Source: Symbiodinium natans
Lineage: Eukaryota > Sar > Dinophyceae > Suessiales > Symbiodiniaceae
Length of the DNA: 56,000 nt
Assembly: GCA_905221605.1 (NCBI GenBank)
Contig: CAJNDS010000446.1
Coordinates: forward strand, 443,743-499,742
Direction of reading: 5' to 3'
In this document: positions 11,545-22,594 of the stretch, piece by piece
Layout of the letters: each line of letters opens with the position of its first letter
Position numbering within the stretch: position 1 is the stretch's first letter
Notes under the pieces: generated by a model
Told to the model about the DNA's origin: nothing
Databases searched by the model: none
Seen by the model: the letters and a program-made list of their open reading frames with translations, nothing else
Program-made: the position numbers and the translations under genes

Positions 11545-13104
11545 CATGGAAGGTTGATGAGGATGATGAGCCTGAATGTGGTGAGGTGCCAGAGCTCCGT
11601 CGAGATCCTACACGGCAGAGCCTACTGGCTGCCCTTGAAGAGGTGGCTTATTGCAGTTGTCGTCGAAGATTGGATATGTTTAGGGCCACGTAGTTGCATA
11701 CGATGGATTGTTTGGTGGAGGCTGCCGACACAGAAGATATCGAGCAGAGCATGCACTTGACTGAGGTGGGCAAGCAACTAGCGCTTTGTAACAAACAAGT
11801 TGGAGTCGTAAATAAAAGGAAGAAATAAACAAATAAATATAAATATTATTATATAGTTATTTAATTTTCATGTAAGTATAATAAATATAAATTATAAAGA
11901 TATAAATATAAATGATTATAAATGCAAGTATAAATAATAAATATTTAAATATATAGATATTATTATAGTTGTAATAAAGTTTTAGAAAGTTGCCCGCAGG
12001 CTGCGGTGGCACTGGGTGCGCAAGATGCTGAGACGAAGGCCGGCCGAGCATGTGAAAGTAAGTTCTGTGTAGAGGCTTCAGAATAAATACATGTACTCTA
12101 TTCCCAGGAGGGAAGTGATGTGCTCGGCAATGGAGATGCCGCTGCAAGTCCTGATGGTGGGGATCACTGTGAGGTGTCACCCGATCTGGGGGCTTTTTCT
12201 TGCGAAATTTTATCATTATTGGGGTACTCTGTGTATGCGTGGCCTTGCAGCCTGACATGTAAATATGTACATGTCATGATTCTGCGCAGGAGGGGGAACG
12301 TCCCTGCGATGGAGATGCCCCTGCAAGTCCTGTGGGAGATCTTGGGAAGCCTGCCCTGATCGTAGAGGCTTAGTCATGCTGGTTGCTGATGTTGAAGTCA
12401 ATCGGTTCATGAGCCTTATACTAAAAGCTAGATGTTGGGATTTTGAATGTAGGCAGCAGATGCTGGGCGACCTGACCGCCCTGTAAGTCCTGTGGAGGTG
12501 AGGTGGTATGATGAAGTTAATAATGTTTGACGTGCTCGTAGCAACCATTTCATGATGCTGTGAAAATAAAACTTCCTCGCAGTATTGGACAGGCCACCCT
12601 GCACGTCATGAATGTGGAGAGCCACCACATGCCTTTCTTGATGGAGGTAGGGTTGGGCTATACATGTTAAAGAACTCAGGATGTGTTTTGTACTTTTGCT
12701 GCAACTTAGCAAGCCCATAGGAAGAACTTGGAGATCCGGCGCTCGGCTTTGCACCGCCCACCCCGAGCACAGTGCCTTTCGAAGCCCTCTCCCCAGAACC
12801 TGCGAGAGCATGTGTGCCTTTGGAAGCCCTCTCCCCAGAACCAGACAGTCCCATGCTCTTCGAAGCCCTGTCGCTGCCAGGGTCCATGCCCCTTGCACCG
12901 CCAAAGCCCCAGCCCTTGCCAGCAGGTGCCAGTTCCCCCAGAGTGTTTCCGCCGCCCGAATTCCAGTCACCAATGACCGGCGATGGTTCTGGAACCCTTT
13001 CACCACCACCGGCTCCTACGCCCGCCAGCACTGTGCCCTTCACAGTCCACTTGTCACCTGCTGGTTCTGCTCAGGACAATTTCGATCGGAAGTATCATGT
13101 TTGA
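11545..13104 (+). CDS. Multi-exon hypothetical gene with repeated short exons
   Basis: Acidic exon near 11550-11660 (VDEDDEPECGEVPELRRD), a further open piece at 11704-11790 (DTEDIEQSMHLTEVGKQL), one at 12000-12057 in undecided frame, then a consistent chain: 12108-12173, 12290-12361, 12453-12502, 12583-12646 and 12721-13104, with GT donors, AG acceptors and matching phases. Exons 12108, 12290 and 12453 are related (GNGDAAASP, CDGDAPASP, GRPDRPVSP), so they arose by exon duplication. The terminal exon is Pro/Glu-rich with the repeated phrase EALSPEP and ends in TGA at 13104. The 11820-11990 intron is strongly AT-rich. Family unknown. Confidence 0.5.
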
Positions 13105-13536
13105 ATACCCTACACTCTAAACCGTTGACCGTAAACCCTAAACTACGAAATATTGCTGTCTTGAGGACTCTGTTGCACCAAACTCCGGTGATTGCTTTGG
13201 TGTGGATGACTTGCATTATCCATCTCCTGGGAGTTTCGAGCTGGCTCACGAAGTGGCTTTTTTGCATACAGTTTTGTGAGCTTGCTTCCTGTGTGTGTGT
13301 GTGTGTGTGTACATGTGTGTCGGTGCGTCGGTGTGTCGGTTCGTCGGTGCGTCGGGGTGTCGGGGTGTCGGCGTCGTGTCCGTCGTCTTAGCCGCGTGTG
13401 TCGTGTGTGTTTGCAACGTCTGTATATGTGTCGACGACGTCATCATGATTCCAAAAAAATACACAAGTGCTGGTGCGTGAGTTTTTATCTTCCTGGTTCA
13501 TTCGCAAATTACAAAAACATAAATCATTCTAAGGCC
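13105..13536. repeat. Intergenic spacer with GT and GTCGGTGC microsatellites
   Basis: A (TG)n run at 13293-13312 grades into degenerate GTCGGTGTGTCGG units to about 13430. A few CCCTAAA words occur near 13110-13145. Open frames in several phases on both strands reflect the repeat. Confidence 0.7.
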
Positions 13537-13815
13537 ATGGAGAAGGATCTGACTGTCTTGCCTCCATCGACGATGAGAAACTTGAAGAGAACTGCAAGTA
13601 TGCTTAGCCTAGAGGATCCGGAGGAAAGCCAAGCAGTGAAGCGTGCGACCCCCGCCGAATCCCATCGCGCGCCGCTTTCAGATCTACCGTTTTTCCCCAA
13701 ATGGGCTGTGCCTGTTGCAAGCGGGGAGGGTAGTCAGTCGAGTCCTGTGGCCTCCCAAAGCTTGGTGCAGATGCAGAGCGGTGCTCGTCACGACGCACTT
13801 GTTGCTTCCCGGTAG
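13537..13815 (+). CDS. Probable first exon, Ser/Pro-rich hypothetical protein
   Basis: ATG at 13537 in context AAGGCCATGG. The product begins MEKDLTVLPPSTMRNLKRTA, then LSLEDPEESQAVKRATP, and is polar and Ser-rich with no recognised domain. A stop follows at 13815, but several GT sites (for example AGCTTG|GTGCAG at about 13764) could splice it to the Lys-rich exon that follows. I therefore treat it as the start of the same transcription unit with low certainty. Confidence 0.4.
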   Translation: MEKDLTVLPPSTMRNLKRTASMLSLEDPEESQAVKRATPAESHRAPLSDLPFFPKWAVPVASGEGSQSSPVASQSLVQMQSGARHDALVASR

Positions 13816-13895
13816 CATGCTCATGGGAATGAGTGGTTGGGGGTTTAAATAGGTGACCGCGGTTTTTGGAACTTAAATGTGTTGCCAAGGATCAC

Positions 13896-14615
13896 ATGGC
13901 CAAGAAGCTTGCTGGCCCAAAGCGTGGTGGGGGTCGGGGTCGGGGTGGGGGTCAAAGCTCCAACGCTGCGGCAAGCAACCCTGGCACTTCCATTGGAAAG
14001 CCGAAGGGAGCCAAAGGAAGGGGTAGAGGCCCCGGAGGCAAGGCCACTGTCAATGCGGAAGCAAAGAAGAAGGTGATCAAGGCAAAAGCAAAGGTAAAGG
14101 CCATGGCAAAGGCCAAGGCAAAAGGAAAGTCGCAGAAGGCTGGAAAGGCCCTGGCAGCAGGGGCACTGGAGCGCCGGGTGGAGAGGGTTGAAGTCATGCG
14201 CACACCAGTGAGGGGCAGCAGCAGTCGGGAGGCCTCCACAGTGTCCTCTCCACAGCCCCCAGGATCCGATGGCAAGTTCCTCATGAGTGCCCGCCGCCTT
14301 GCCCAGAAGAAGCGTTTGGAGCTTGCAAAGAAGAACCTCAGTATGCTTCGTGCTGTGTGCTTGCCTGGGCTTGATTTGCCCCCTCACCCCTTTGCCCGCC
14401 AGTCCTTCACAGTTGCCCCAGACCCTGCCAATGCTGCCGCCCACTCCCCGATCGGAGTGATCTTGAAGTCCTCGGAGTTCTACGTTCCGAAGGTGACTAT
14501 GGTGCCCCGCTGCCTGGTGCAGTTCGCGCATGCCGATGCCAAGGGAGGGAGCTCGATTGGCTTCAATGTTTACCCCTCTCTGCTTATCGCGCCCCTCGTT
14601 CATGAGTGTCGGTGA
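13896..14615 (+). CDS. Basic Lys/Ala/Gly-rich protein, dinoflagellate family
   Basis: Open frame of 239 codons from an ATG in strong context (CACATGGCC). Residues 1-30 are Gly/Arg-rich (GGGRGRGGG), residues 40-90 are Lys/Ala repeats (KAKAKVKAMAKAKAKGK) resembling histone- or HLP-like tails and suggesting nucleic-acid or chromatin binding (inference). The C-terminal 100 residues are ordinary globular sequence (SARRLAQKKRLELAKKN, IGVILKSSEFYVPK, FNVYPSLLIAPLVHEC). The TGA at 14615 overlaps a potential donor (GTCG|GTGAGA), so this may be an internal exon with coding sequence continuing downstream. The upstream frame is closed by a TGA at 13854, so the start is either this ATG or a splice from 13.5 kb. 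Confidence 0.55.
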   Translation: MAKKLAGPKRGGGRGRGGGQSSNAAASNPGTSIGKPKGAKGRGRGPGGKATVNAEAKKKVIKAKAKVKAMAKAKAKGKSQKAGKALAAGALERRVERVEVMRTPVRGSSSREASTVSSPQPPGSDGKFLMSARRLAQKKRLELAKKNLSMLRAVCLPGLDLPPHPFARQSFTVAPDPANAAAHSPIGVILKSSEFYVPKVTMVPRCLVQFAHADAKGGSSIGFNVYPSLLIAPLVHECR

Positions 14616-16500
14616 GATTTCAAGTGGTTGCCATGGAAGCATGCAGTGGCTCAGGTGTGTATATTTTGCTACGCAACTCATGACCGCTGCAAATAAGGTG
14701 GGAGCTGTCACAGGCCCTTGCTGGCTGGACTGACCCCAATCCTGCTTCCTGCCATTGTTGTGATTGTAAAATTAAGTAAAAACATTTGTGTGCTCGTCCG
14801 GTGAAGCTTGGGTTTTGGTGTCCATATTTCTCAGAGCTAGCAATTCCCCTGAGGTTGCACAGAAGCTGCGCGAGCATTACAAGATTTCGAATCGATGACT
14901 TGTCGAGTGATCGAGCTATAGCGTATTACGAGCTGCGAGCTTCCGCCTGAGAAGTTGCTACCTGCAATGGTGTAGAATGTCTTTAGCCAGTCAAACAATA
15001 TTGGGGCTGTGTACCTCCAGAGAAGCACTTGTAGCCTTCGATTTTGGGCTTTGCTCGTGTTTAAAATTTGCTGCACATAGTGCACACCGATCGCTCTGCT
15101 GTCTGGAGTCGGTGGTTGAAGAAATGAGTGCTGACCGAGCAGGGCGGTGGCTGCAATGTGTGTACACATACGTTTTGTTTTTAACTCCTGTGAGCGCAGG
15201 TACGCGTGCAACCCCGGAGCCCTCGACTTTCCAGAACTCATCAGGCTGGGCCCTGTGCATGTTCAACTAAGCCTCATCAGCTCCCTACATGTTCCTCACC
15301 TGTGGGGTCTGGGGGGGGTTGGGGGGGTGGGGGGGGTTAAGGTTTAAGGGGTCATTGTGACAATAACGCAAAGAGGTTTCGGCTTGTGCTGATAAGGGCT
15401 TTTTAGGGTTCGAATATGCCGACGGGTGATTATTTTGGGGAAGAAGCAGAGGGTAGTGAGCTGGGGGGTTCTTGGCCATAGGACCCTAAATCCTAAACCC
15501 TTATTATAAATTAACCCTAAACCCTAAACCCTTGCTCTACCCAAAACCCTATACCCTAAGGAGAGCAGCTCAGCTCGAGCCCTGAAGATCCAATCGGGCT
15601 ACATACCTCGGGGCTTGCAGTGCTTCATTTGAATTGCAGTGTGGTGATTGGAGCGAAGTGATAGTATGAGGTTTAGCTTAAAGCTTGATGTTGTTGGGGC
15701 TTCTGCTAAACGAGCTTGCTTGCAACTGCACACCATTGCCCGACAATGGCACTGGCCCCCTTGCAATAGTGTTTGCAGTGGCCTCCCTCCAAGTGGACGC
15801 CTGTTTTGTCTGCGCTCGCCCGACGCCATGGATCAGCCACGTGCAACGAAATTAAGCAAGCTGCAGGTGCTGCTCCTGCTGGCTATGGGCGTGCCTGCTG
15901 TCTTGCTACTTTGCATGTTATGATCTATGGTGCCCTTTCACCGAACTTTCACTACAGCCTACAGCTGTACTTGTCAACTGCTAAGACCTAAAACCCTTAC
16001 CCTTAACCCTAAACCCCAAACCCTGATCTCGTGTGCTCCTGAAGGATACATCTGGCTGATTTCGCAGCAGCCGGCATGCCACAAGAAACCTTTCGTGACG
16101 CTGGAGGGTAAAGGGGGTTCCAGAATCGTTTTCTGCCATTTCTCATTCTGAGCCCAGGCTTGCGTGAGTCCCAACAAATAAAAAAACTCAAACAGACCGA
16201 TGTCTCAGGATCTCACAGCGTACGAGATGTTTGCTGGTGTACAGTCCATCGTGGAGGGGTTTCGAGCCCAGCTTGCAAAATGGCCCCACACTAATAAGAA
16301 AACCATAAGGTGCTTCATATTGTCATCCTTAAATCCTAAACCCTGTCTGGCCCACAATCCATAATCAGGTTCTCGTGCCCACACTGCGACACTTGGCTCA
16401 TGATTGTGGTCATAGAACAGGGACTAGGAGTTTAAAGTTAGAGGCATGTGGGTTTACAGGGCCTGGTTTTGGTGTTGCAGGTTTGTGACAAGGGTCTGGG
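14616..16500. other. Spacer with scattered exon-like fragments
   Basis: No complete gene is visible. Possible exon pieces on the plus strand: about 15199-15270 after GTGAGCGCAG (TRATPEPSTFQNSSG, TAA stop), about 15775-15920 after TTTGCAG (CSGLPPSGRLFCLRSPDAMD then a hydrophobic LQVLLLLAMGVPAVLLL), and about 16040-16120 (GYIWLISQQPACHKKPF). Frames and splice partners are unresolved. G-runs lie at 15300-15340 and short CCCTAAA words at 15480-15560 and 16000-16020. Confidence 0.35.
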
Positions 16501-18587
16501 GTGTTGGACTTAGAGTGCGCCGGTTGGGAAAGCCACCCAAGGCAAGGGTATGATGTGGACAAGGACCTCGTTTTCCAAGACCTTCTTCGCCCTGCTGGCT
16601 TCAGCCGCGCAGTTCGCGATGTCTTGCGCATTAAAAAACACGGCTTATTGTTTGGAGGAGTTCCTTGCAATTCCTTTATCTTCTTTAGTGCCGGGACTCA
16701 TCGTCGCAGTGCTCAGCAACCGTGGGGAAATGAAAAACATTCCTTCGTACGAGTTGGAAATACTCTGGGGAGCCGCTTCGCCTTTCTAGCAGCGCTGGCT
16801 ACAGTGCGTGGGGTACTATTTGCAATAGAAAACCCTCGCTGGACATTTTTGTACTGGCTGCCACCGTTGAAGTGGCTGTTGCAGCTGCCTATTGGGGCTT
16901 TGGCAGTACGATGGTGCCTTGTCGTATTATCAATTGAAAACTATAAAGTTCTTTTTTTACGAACCACTATCGAGCACTCCTGATGATAATCATCACAGCC
17001 TGGTACCTTTGGCCAGAATCGCTTGGGGTTTACTTGGGACTCTCGTTACCTACAGTTTAATGGGTTATATACCTACTATATAATTAAGGGGTAGCTACCA
17101 CTAAACTGTAAGTAAATAGAGTCTCAGGTAGGGTTACGGGCACTAAACCCCCTAGACCCCCTACACCCACTAAACCCAACCCTATACCCCCCTGAACGCT
17201 ATACCCCCCTAAACTCTATACCCCCTAAACCCTAAACCCCCTAAACCCTAAACCCCGTAAACCCTAAACCCCCCAAACCCCCAATACCCCCAAACCCCAT
17301 ACCCCCCTTAAACCCCTAAAACCCCCGTAAATCCTATACCCCGCTTAAACCCTATACCAGGTGGATGGGCAGCTATGGCGGAATGTCTGTCAAGCCACAG
17401 CTGGCCTGTGGCAACGCGACGCTTAACTCATTGTTCTGAATAACCCTAAACCCTAAGCCCTAAACCCTAAGCCCTAAACCCTAAACCCTAAACCCTGTTT
17501 CTGCTCCAGTAAACTATGACTCGTCAAGCCTGGCAGCTGACACAGTCCAAAGCTCTAGATCTTGCCCCGAACAAAGCCCTAAACCCTATATATACTAACC
17601 TTCCATACATTCTTTTGCTCATCAAGGCCCTTGCCATTCGAATAATTCAGCAGCATGCTTCCTTTCAATCCTCCGACAAGATACTATTGGGCAGCAGGGG
17701 GCAACGATTCTAATTTGCTAGAGTGTTGTGTAAAATTCGTGACCTACCAACTAAGCCCCTGGCTACCGCGACTTCAGATCAAGATGACGAAGGAGATGCG
17801 CGCACAAATCCAGGAGAAAGGAACCTCGTATCAGATAACGGTCAAAAAGCACAAGACAAAGTCTAATGGCCAGAAGATACAGAAAGTTCAAGGCGGCAAG
17901 GACTTGCGGCAAACAGGAGCCTATCCAGCTGCTTTCGGAAGGAGAGTGGCAGCGCTTCACTGCAGTTGGTTGGATTCAAGGTTCGAATTCAGCAGCTGTG
18001 TTTTTTAGGGTCTATGTACACATACAGTATATACTTGGGCCCTAATTAGTGTAATTATAATTTCTACCACATAGGAACCCCTGCAATGCTCAAGTGTATT
18101 CTATATGGGTATATGGACCCTCATTGGGTATGCCTGGATGTGTTCATTGGCAGTCAGGTATTCAAAATCTATTCCATTTGCATCTTCAGGTCTAGTGCAG
18201 TTCAAGCCTTCTCGGGTTAAGCTAGAAGTGAGAATGCCCTAAACCTTATCATCCCAAGCCCAGCTCCCAGGAGGAGCTCAATCGGGGTGCCCCTCAGCCG
18301 TTCGGCCGCTGGTCGCTTTTGGAGATCCTGGAGACGCGTGGCTGGCAGGACATGCGTTGGTGATTTAGGATTGGAAGACCTGGAACCAAGCCTTTGTAAA
18401 GCCCCTGAAGGAGCCACCCCCTGATTTGTGGTCCCGTGCAGAGCTGGAAGACATCAAGAGCATGCTCATCCTGGCTGCCCAGAATGGTGACTACCAACCA
18501 GACCCACTGCTTCCATTTCTTACTGAGCCCTCGCAGGCAGTGTTTGAAGTGTACAAGGCAGCTACCGTATGTGCAGATGTGGACTGA
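16501..18587 (+). CDS. PC-motif methyltransferase-like dinoflagellate family gene, possibly decayed
   Basis: Exon 1, about 16501-16912, reads LDLECAGWESHPRQGYDVDK, LLFGGVPCNSF, RRSAQQPWGN and FAIENPRW. This matches a family expanded in Symbiodiniaceae. The order (D near the start, PC motif, then EN motif) recalls motifs IV (PC) and VI (EN) of C5-cytosine methyltransferases; activity is not shown. A later exon, about 17780-17955, carries VQGGKDLRQTGAYPAAFGRR, the usual C-terminal block. Further blocks at 18259-18359 (EELNRGAPQPFGRWSLLE) and about 18369-18587 (TWNQAFVKPLKEPPPDLW, TGA) lie only about 10 bp apart with a frame change, too close for an intron, which suggests decay or a sequencing error. 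The 16913-17779 intron holds variant CCCTAAA arrays. Confidence 0.6.
17130..17500. repeat. Intronic CCCCTAAA/CCTATACCCC variant array
   Basis: Degenerate telomere-like units (CCCCCTAAACC, CTATACCCC, CCCGTAAA) at 17150-17360 and ordinary CCCTAAA/CCCTAAG at 17443-17500. They lie inside the large intron of the 16.5-18.6 kb gene, showing that telomere-like DNA is transcribed as intron. Confidence 0.75.
18008..18122. repeat. Foldback element, diverged copy of the ATGTACC hairpin family
   Basis: The left arm TATGTACACATACAGTATAT followed by ACTTGGGCCC and the right arm GCTCAAGTGTATTC then TATGGGTATATGGACCC are imperfect inverted complements. The middle contains ATAGGAACCCC, which is also present in the near-perfect copy at 34721-34829. 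It lies between two exon blocks of the 16.5-18.6 kb gene. Confidence 0.7.
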
Positions 18588-19799
18588 GCTAGGTGTAACC
18601 GGTTCTACTGGTATTCTGGGTGACTAGAATCTGGATGATAATGTGGCCGGATTTAGACACCGGGCTCGCTGATGCAAATTCGTTTGACAGGTATAATTCG
18701 CTTTGCCACTCCCACAGTGCTGTGGCTACTAATTCCGTGCTGCGGTGGATGCTGACCATGCTGCCAAATAGGCGACGAATACTGTGAATCCGAGTAGTCG
18801 AAGCCACGATAAAACTATTCAACAGTTGATAACACTGTACCCAATGTCTCCGAATCGCCCTTCCTCCACCCGTGTTGCCTTCACAAGCATGTGCAGGTGC
18901 TTCATCCGCTGCTCGCCGGACTGCGAACGGAGGCTGATACAGCGTCAGGGCTTTGTAGTATAGATTTGGCGGGGATAGGGTTTAGGATTTAGGGTTAGGG
19001 TCTAGGGTCTAGTGTTTAGGGTTACCGTTTAGAGTTTAGGGTTTAGGGTGTTTAGGGTTTAGGGTTTAGGGTTTAGGGTTTAGGGTTTAGGGTTTAGGGT
19101 TTGGGTTTAGGGCTTACTTGGAGGTTCATGGGTACTTAAAACCCCAATTGTAAGTCTACTTATAGTATGGCTTATCATAGGGGGCTTGTTATAAGTGCAA
19201 GTATAATTATTGGGGTTGTAAGTACCCTGAATCTCCAAGTAGGGTTTAGGATTTGGGTTTTGGGGTTCAGGCAGGGAAGCAGCATCAATGGGCCCTTGTG
19301 TGCTTGGAGTGGTGAGAGGGCTTGTGGGGATCTTAAATGGTTCCCATTTTGATCCTGGGAGCTCTTCAAACGCAATCCCTCTAGCCTGAGCCCCGGGAGC
19401 TGAACCCTAAACCCTAAACCGGCCCCCCACCCCCCACCACCGCCCGAGCCCTAAACCCTACCTTTCGCGACAACTAGTCGTGTTGTGATCACTGGGTGAA
19501 GGTTCGGCTCTTGGGGGATTCTTTTAGTGTCTGTTTGCATATATACATATATATATATACTTATGAGAAACTAATAACTTGAAGGTCGCGCGGATTCTGG
19601 CTTTGGAAGGTAGGGTTGGGTTTGATTTGAGCGTTGATGACTGACCATTGCCGACGACCCAGTGCTTCAAAGGCCAGGAACTTTGCATTAGGGTCGACCC
19701 AGAACAGTCACTAGGGCAGAAAAGGGTGTCCCCCACCGGTAAGTGTAGTTAAGCTTGTAGGGTTTAGGATTTAGGGTGTAATAGGTTTGGGGTTTAGGG
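18588..19799. repeat. Spacer with TTTAGGG array and AT runs
   Basis: 18600-18960 is unique sequence without a clear exon. TTTAGGG arrays occupy 18975-19110 with many variants near the left edge. After the miniature element at 19117-19239, short TTTAGGG and CCCTAAA words recur at 19240-19270, 19400-19460 and 19760-19800, and an ATATAT run at about 19540. Confidence 0.65.
19117..19239. mobile_element. Miniature TIR element flanked by TA
   Basis: The left end CTTGGAGGTTCATGGGTACT and the inverse of the right end (CTTGGAGATTCAGGGTACTT) form imperfect terminal inverted repeats of about 32 bp. TA dinucleotides flank both sides (19115-19116 and 19240-19241). A TA target duplication with short TIRs is typical of Tc1/mariner-type miniature elements (established pattern). 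A second copy with the same TIR and TA flanks lies at 38541-38680. It sits in a TTTAGGG array. Confidence 0.75.
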
Positions 19800-19812
19800 A
19801 AAACCCAATAAG

Positions 19813-20336
<524 letters not shown>

Positions 20337-20700
20337 ACAAGGCACAAACCACACAAACCAGCGAAATGCACTGCGAAATCCCTTAAATCCCCTCAAAACC
20401 ACGGAAAATCCCTATTTTTGCACAGGAAACCCAGGGACTACTTCGCGTTACTTTCGCGTGACTTTGCGTTACTTTGGGGCCCGTTGCCGTGCATAGCGGA
20501 TTTGGGGCGTTACTTGCGCGTGACTTTGCGTTACTTTGCTGGGGCCCTGGAATCCTGGGATTGGGTGTAGGGATCACACAACAGAGTAGTGGTTGAAGTG
20601 GAATCATGGCAAGCCATGGGGCATCGGCATCAGCAGCGACAAACAAGGCTGGACAACCTTTGAGGGGCACCACCTTTGCATCAATTCCCTTTCGGTCAGC

Positions 20701-21552
20701 ATGGCCTCTCTTCCTGTGTGCAGCCCAACCCGCTGTGCCGACCCCTCCCACCCTGAGGATCTACACAGTTTCGATATGGGTAAGGAGATGGAGGAAGTGG
20801 CGAAGCGACTTCGTGAGTCGAGGCCACCCCGTCGCAGTAGCTCTGCAAGACACAAGCATCATGTTTTTTTTGTGAATACGACAGATACGAGTAGTTATCA
20901 CAAACAAGAAATCGTCTATCGAATTCTACATTCAGGTGGTGCAGGTGATCTCGTGGAAGAGGAAACTCCAGGCAAGAGCCCCTATCCGAAGCGCCTGAAA
21001 CAAGCTGGGGAGCAAGAGTCAAATATGGCAGGGGCGGGAAGCAAGGCAGATGTGGAGGCAGTGGCTGGGAGGGTGACAGAGGGAAACAAGACAGATGTGG
21101 CAGCAGTGGTTGAGGGGGAGACAAAGGGAAAGGAGACAGATGTGCCAGCAGTGGTTGGGGGGCAGACAGAGGGAAAGGAGACAGATGTGCCAGCAGTGGT
21201 TGGGGGGGTGGCAGCGCCGGCCCCGACTCCCACCAATGTTGGGGGCACGAACGAGTCAAAGCTGACTGGTCTACCACAGGCTTCTCTTCCACCAGTCGCA
21301 CAGCCCTCTGCCCAGACGGACGTGCCGCCAGCAACAGAACCCCCCGTGCAAGAGCAGGAAGATGTGCTTATGGCTTCCAGGACCCCCCATGGTAAGGACA
21401 CGGTGCCCACAGCTAGTCGACCCCTGAAGCCTCCTTCACCCGAGAAGCAAAATGTTCCCAGCCCGCGCAACCTCATCGATGCTCTCGAGGATGCAGCAGC
21501 CCTGACACAGGCCCGAGTTGGTATGGGGTATGTTATTGGAATTTGGACTTAA
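20701..21552 (+). CDS. Hypothetical Glu/Thr/Pro-rich protein with 15-residue tandem repeats
   Basis: ATG at 20701 follows GGTCAGC; the product begins MASLPVCSPTRCADPSHPED. An AT-rich block at about 20860-20933 ending CATTCAG|GTGG is probably an in-frame intron. Residues encoded by 21049-21220 contain three and a half tandem 15-residue units, for example DVPAVVGGQTEGKET (45 bp each). The C-terminal part is Pro-rich and low complexity (PPATEPPVQEQEDV). A GT donor at about 21520 (GAGTTG|GTATGG) may link to GGEGEPIYKPAQTGS at 21670. No domain is recognised; disorder is expected. Confidence 0.5.
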   Translation: MASLPVCSPTRCADPSHPEDLHSFDMGKEMEEVAKRLRESRPPRRSSSARHKHHVFFVNTTDTSSYHKQEIVYRILHSGGAGDLVEEETPGKSPYPKRLKQAGEQESNMAGAGSKADVEAVAGRVTEGNKTDVAAVVEGETKGKETDVPAVVGGQTEGKETDVPAVVGGVAAPAPTPTNVGGTNESKLTGLPQASLPPVAQPSAQTDVPPATEPPVQEQEDVLMASRTPHGKDTVPTASRPLKPPSPEKQNVPSPRNLIDALEDAAALTQARVGMGYVIGIWT

Positions 21553-21984
21553 TAATTCGACTATAGAAACGCCTAGGTCGGTTAGGGCGGGGGAGCTTCT
21601 CTCACCACTATTTAAATGTGTATATCATGAGGATCAGGAATGAACCTGTGTTTTTCCACTCACTCTAGTCAGGGCGGGGAAGGCGAGCCGATCTACAAGC
21701 CTGCCCAGACTGGTTCCATGATGGCATTTTTATTGTTGCACTGTAGTAAAGAGTTTGGGTTTTGGGTTCAGGGTTTAGACTCTAGGGTTTAGGATTTAGG
21801 GTTTAGTGACTATACTTTAGGGTGTATAGGGTTTAGGGTTTGGGTTGGGGATTCTCAGATGAAGGGTTTCGAATGGGTGCAGGGCCAAGCTTCTGGGTTC
21901 TTAACAGTGATCAGGGTCGGTGTGTGTTACAAGCAAACAGCCCCCAATCTGACGGTGTGTGAGAAAGCAAATCCAGCCCTTTAG
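21553..21984. other. Spacer, possible small exon
   Basis: A possible exon at about 21672-21750 (GGEGEPIYKPAQTGSMM) follows CACTCTAGTCAG. A few TTTAGGG-like words occur at 21770-21850. Nothing else recognised. Confidence 0.3.
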
Positions 21985-22347
21985 GGGTTGGGGGTTGGGG
22001 GGTTAGGGGGGTTTGGGGGGGGGTTGGGGTTGGGGGGTTGGGGGGGGGGGTGGGGGGTTGGGGGGTGGGGGGTTGGGGGGTGGGGGGGGGTTGGGGGGGT
22101 TGGGGGGTTGGGGGGGTGGGGGTTGGGGGGTTGGTGGGGGGGTTGGGGGGGTTGGGGGGGTTGGGGGGGTTGGGGGGGTTGGGGGGGGTTGGGGGGGTTG
22201 GGGGGGTTGGGGGGGTTGGGGGTTTGGTTGGGTTGGGGGTTGGTGGGGGGGGTTGGGGGGGGGGGGGGGGTTGGGGGGGGGTTGGGGGGGGGCGTTGGGG
22301 GGGGGGTTGGGGTTGCTTGGGTTGGTTGGGGGGTTGGGGTGGTTGGT
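21985..22347. repeat. G-rich GGTTGGGGGG tract
   Basis: About 360 bp of GGGGGG(T/TT) units on the plus strand, with G runs up to 16 (22257-22270 area). It is the strand-reversed counterpart in composition of the C tract 1.65 kb upstream, and the two bracket the 20.7-21.6 kb coding region. Strong G-quadruplex potential. Poly-Gly and poly-Pro frames across it are rejected as genes. Confidence 0.88.
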
Positions 22348-22594
22348 AAAACTCTGAAACCAAATAGCTGTCCAAACCCACCAAAGGTGGGGGGGGGGGT
22401 TATACAGCAGGGCTTAGTAGGGTTAGGTTTTCTCCCGTTTTTGGACTTGACGATGATTTAGGGTTTAGGGTTTTGGGGTGTTATAAGGACCTAAACCCTA
22501 AACCCTAGACCCCAGACGTTTAAGGCTGTTGTTTCGAGTTCAGTCCCTGGAATGAAACCCCTCCAAAGGCTCGGACTTCGATCGCAAAACGACT

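Noticed and set aside
13244-13480. Cys/Val-rich open frames near 13.3 kb
   Set aside because: Translated GT/GTCGGTG microsatellite in several frames.
21911-22461. Poly-Gly/Trp and poly-Pro frames
   Set aside because: Same reason: translation of GGTTGGGGGG repeats.
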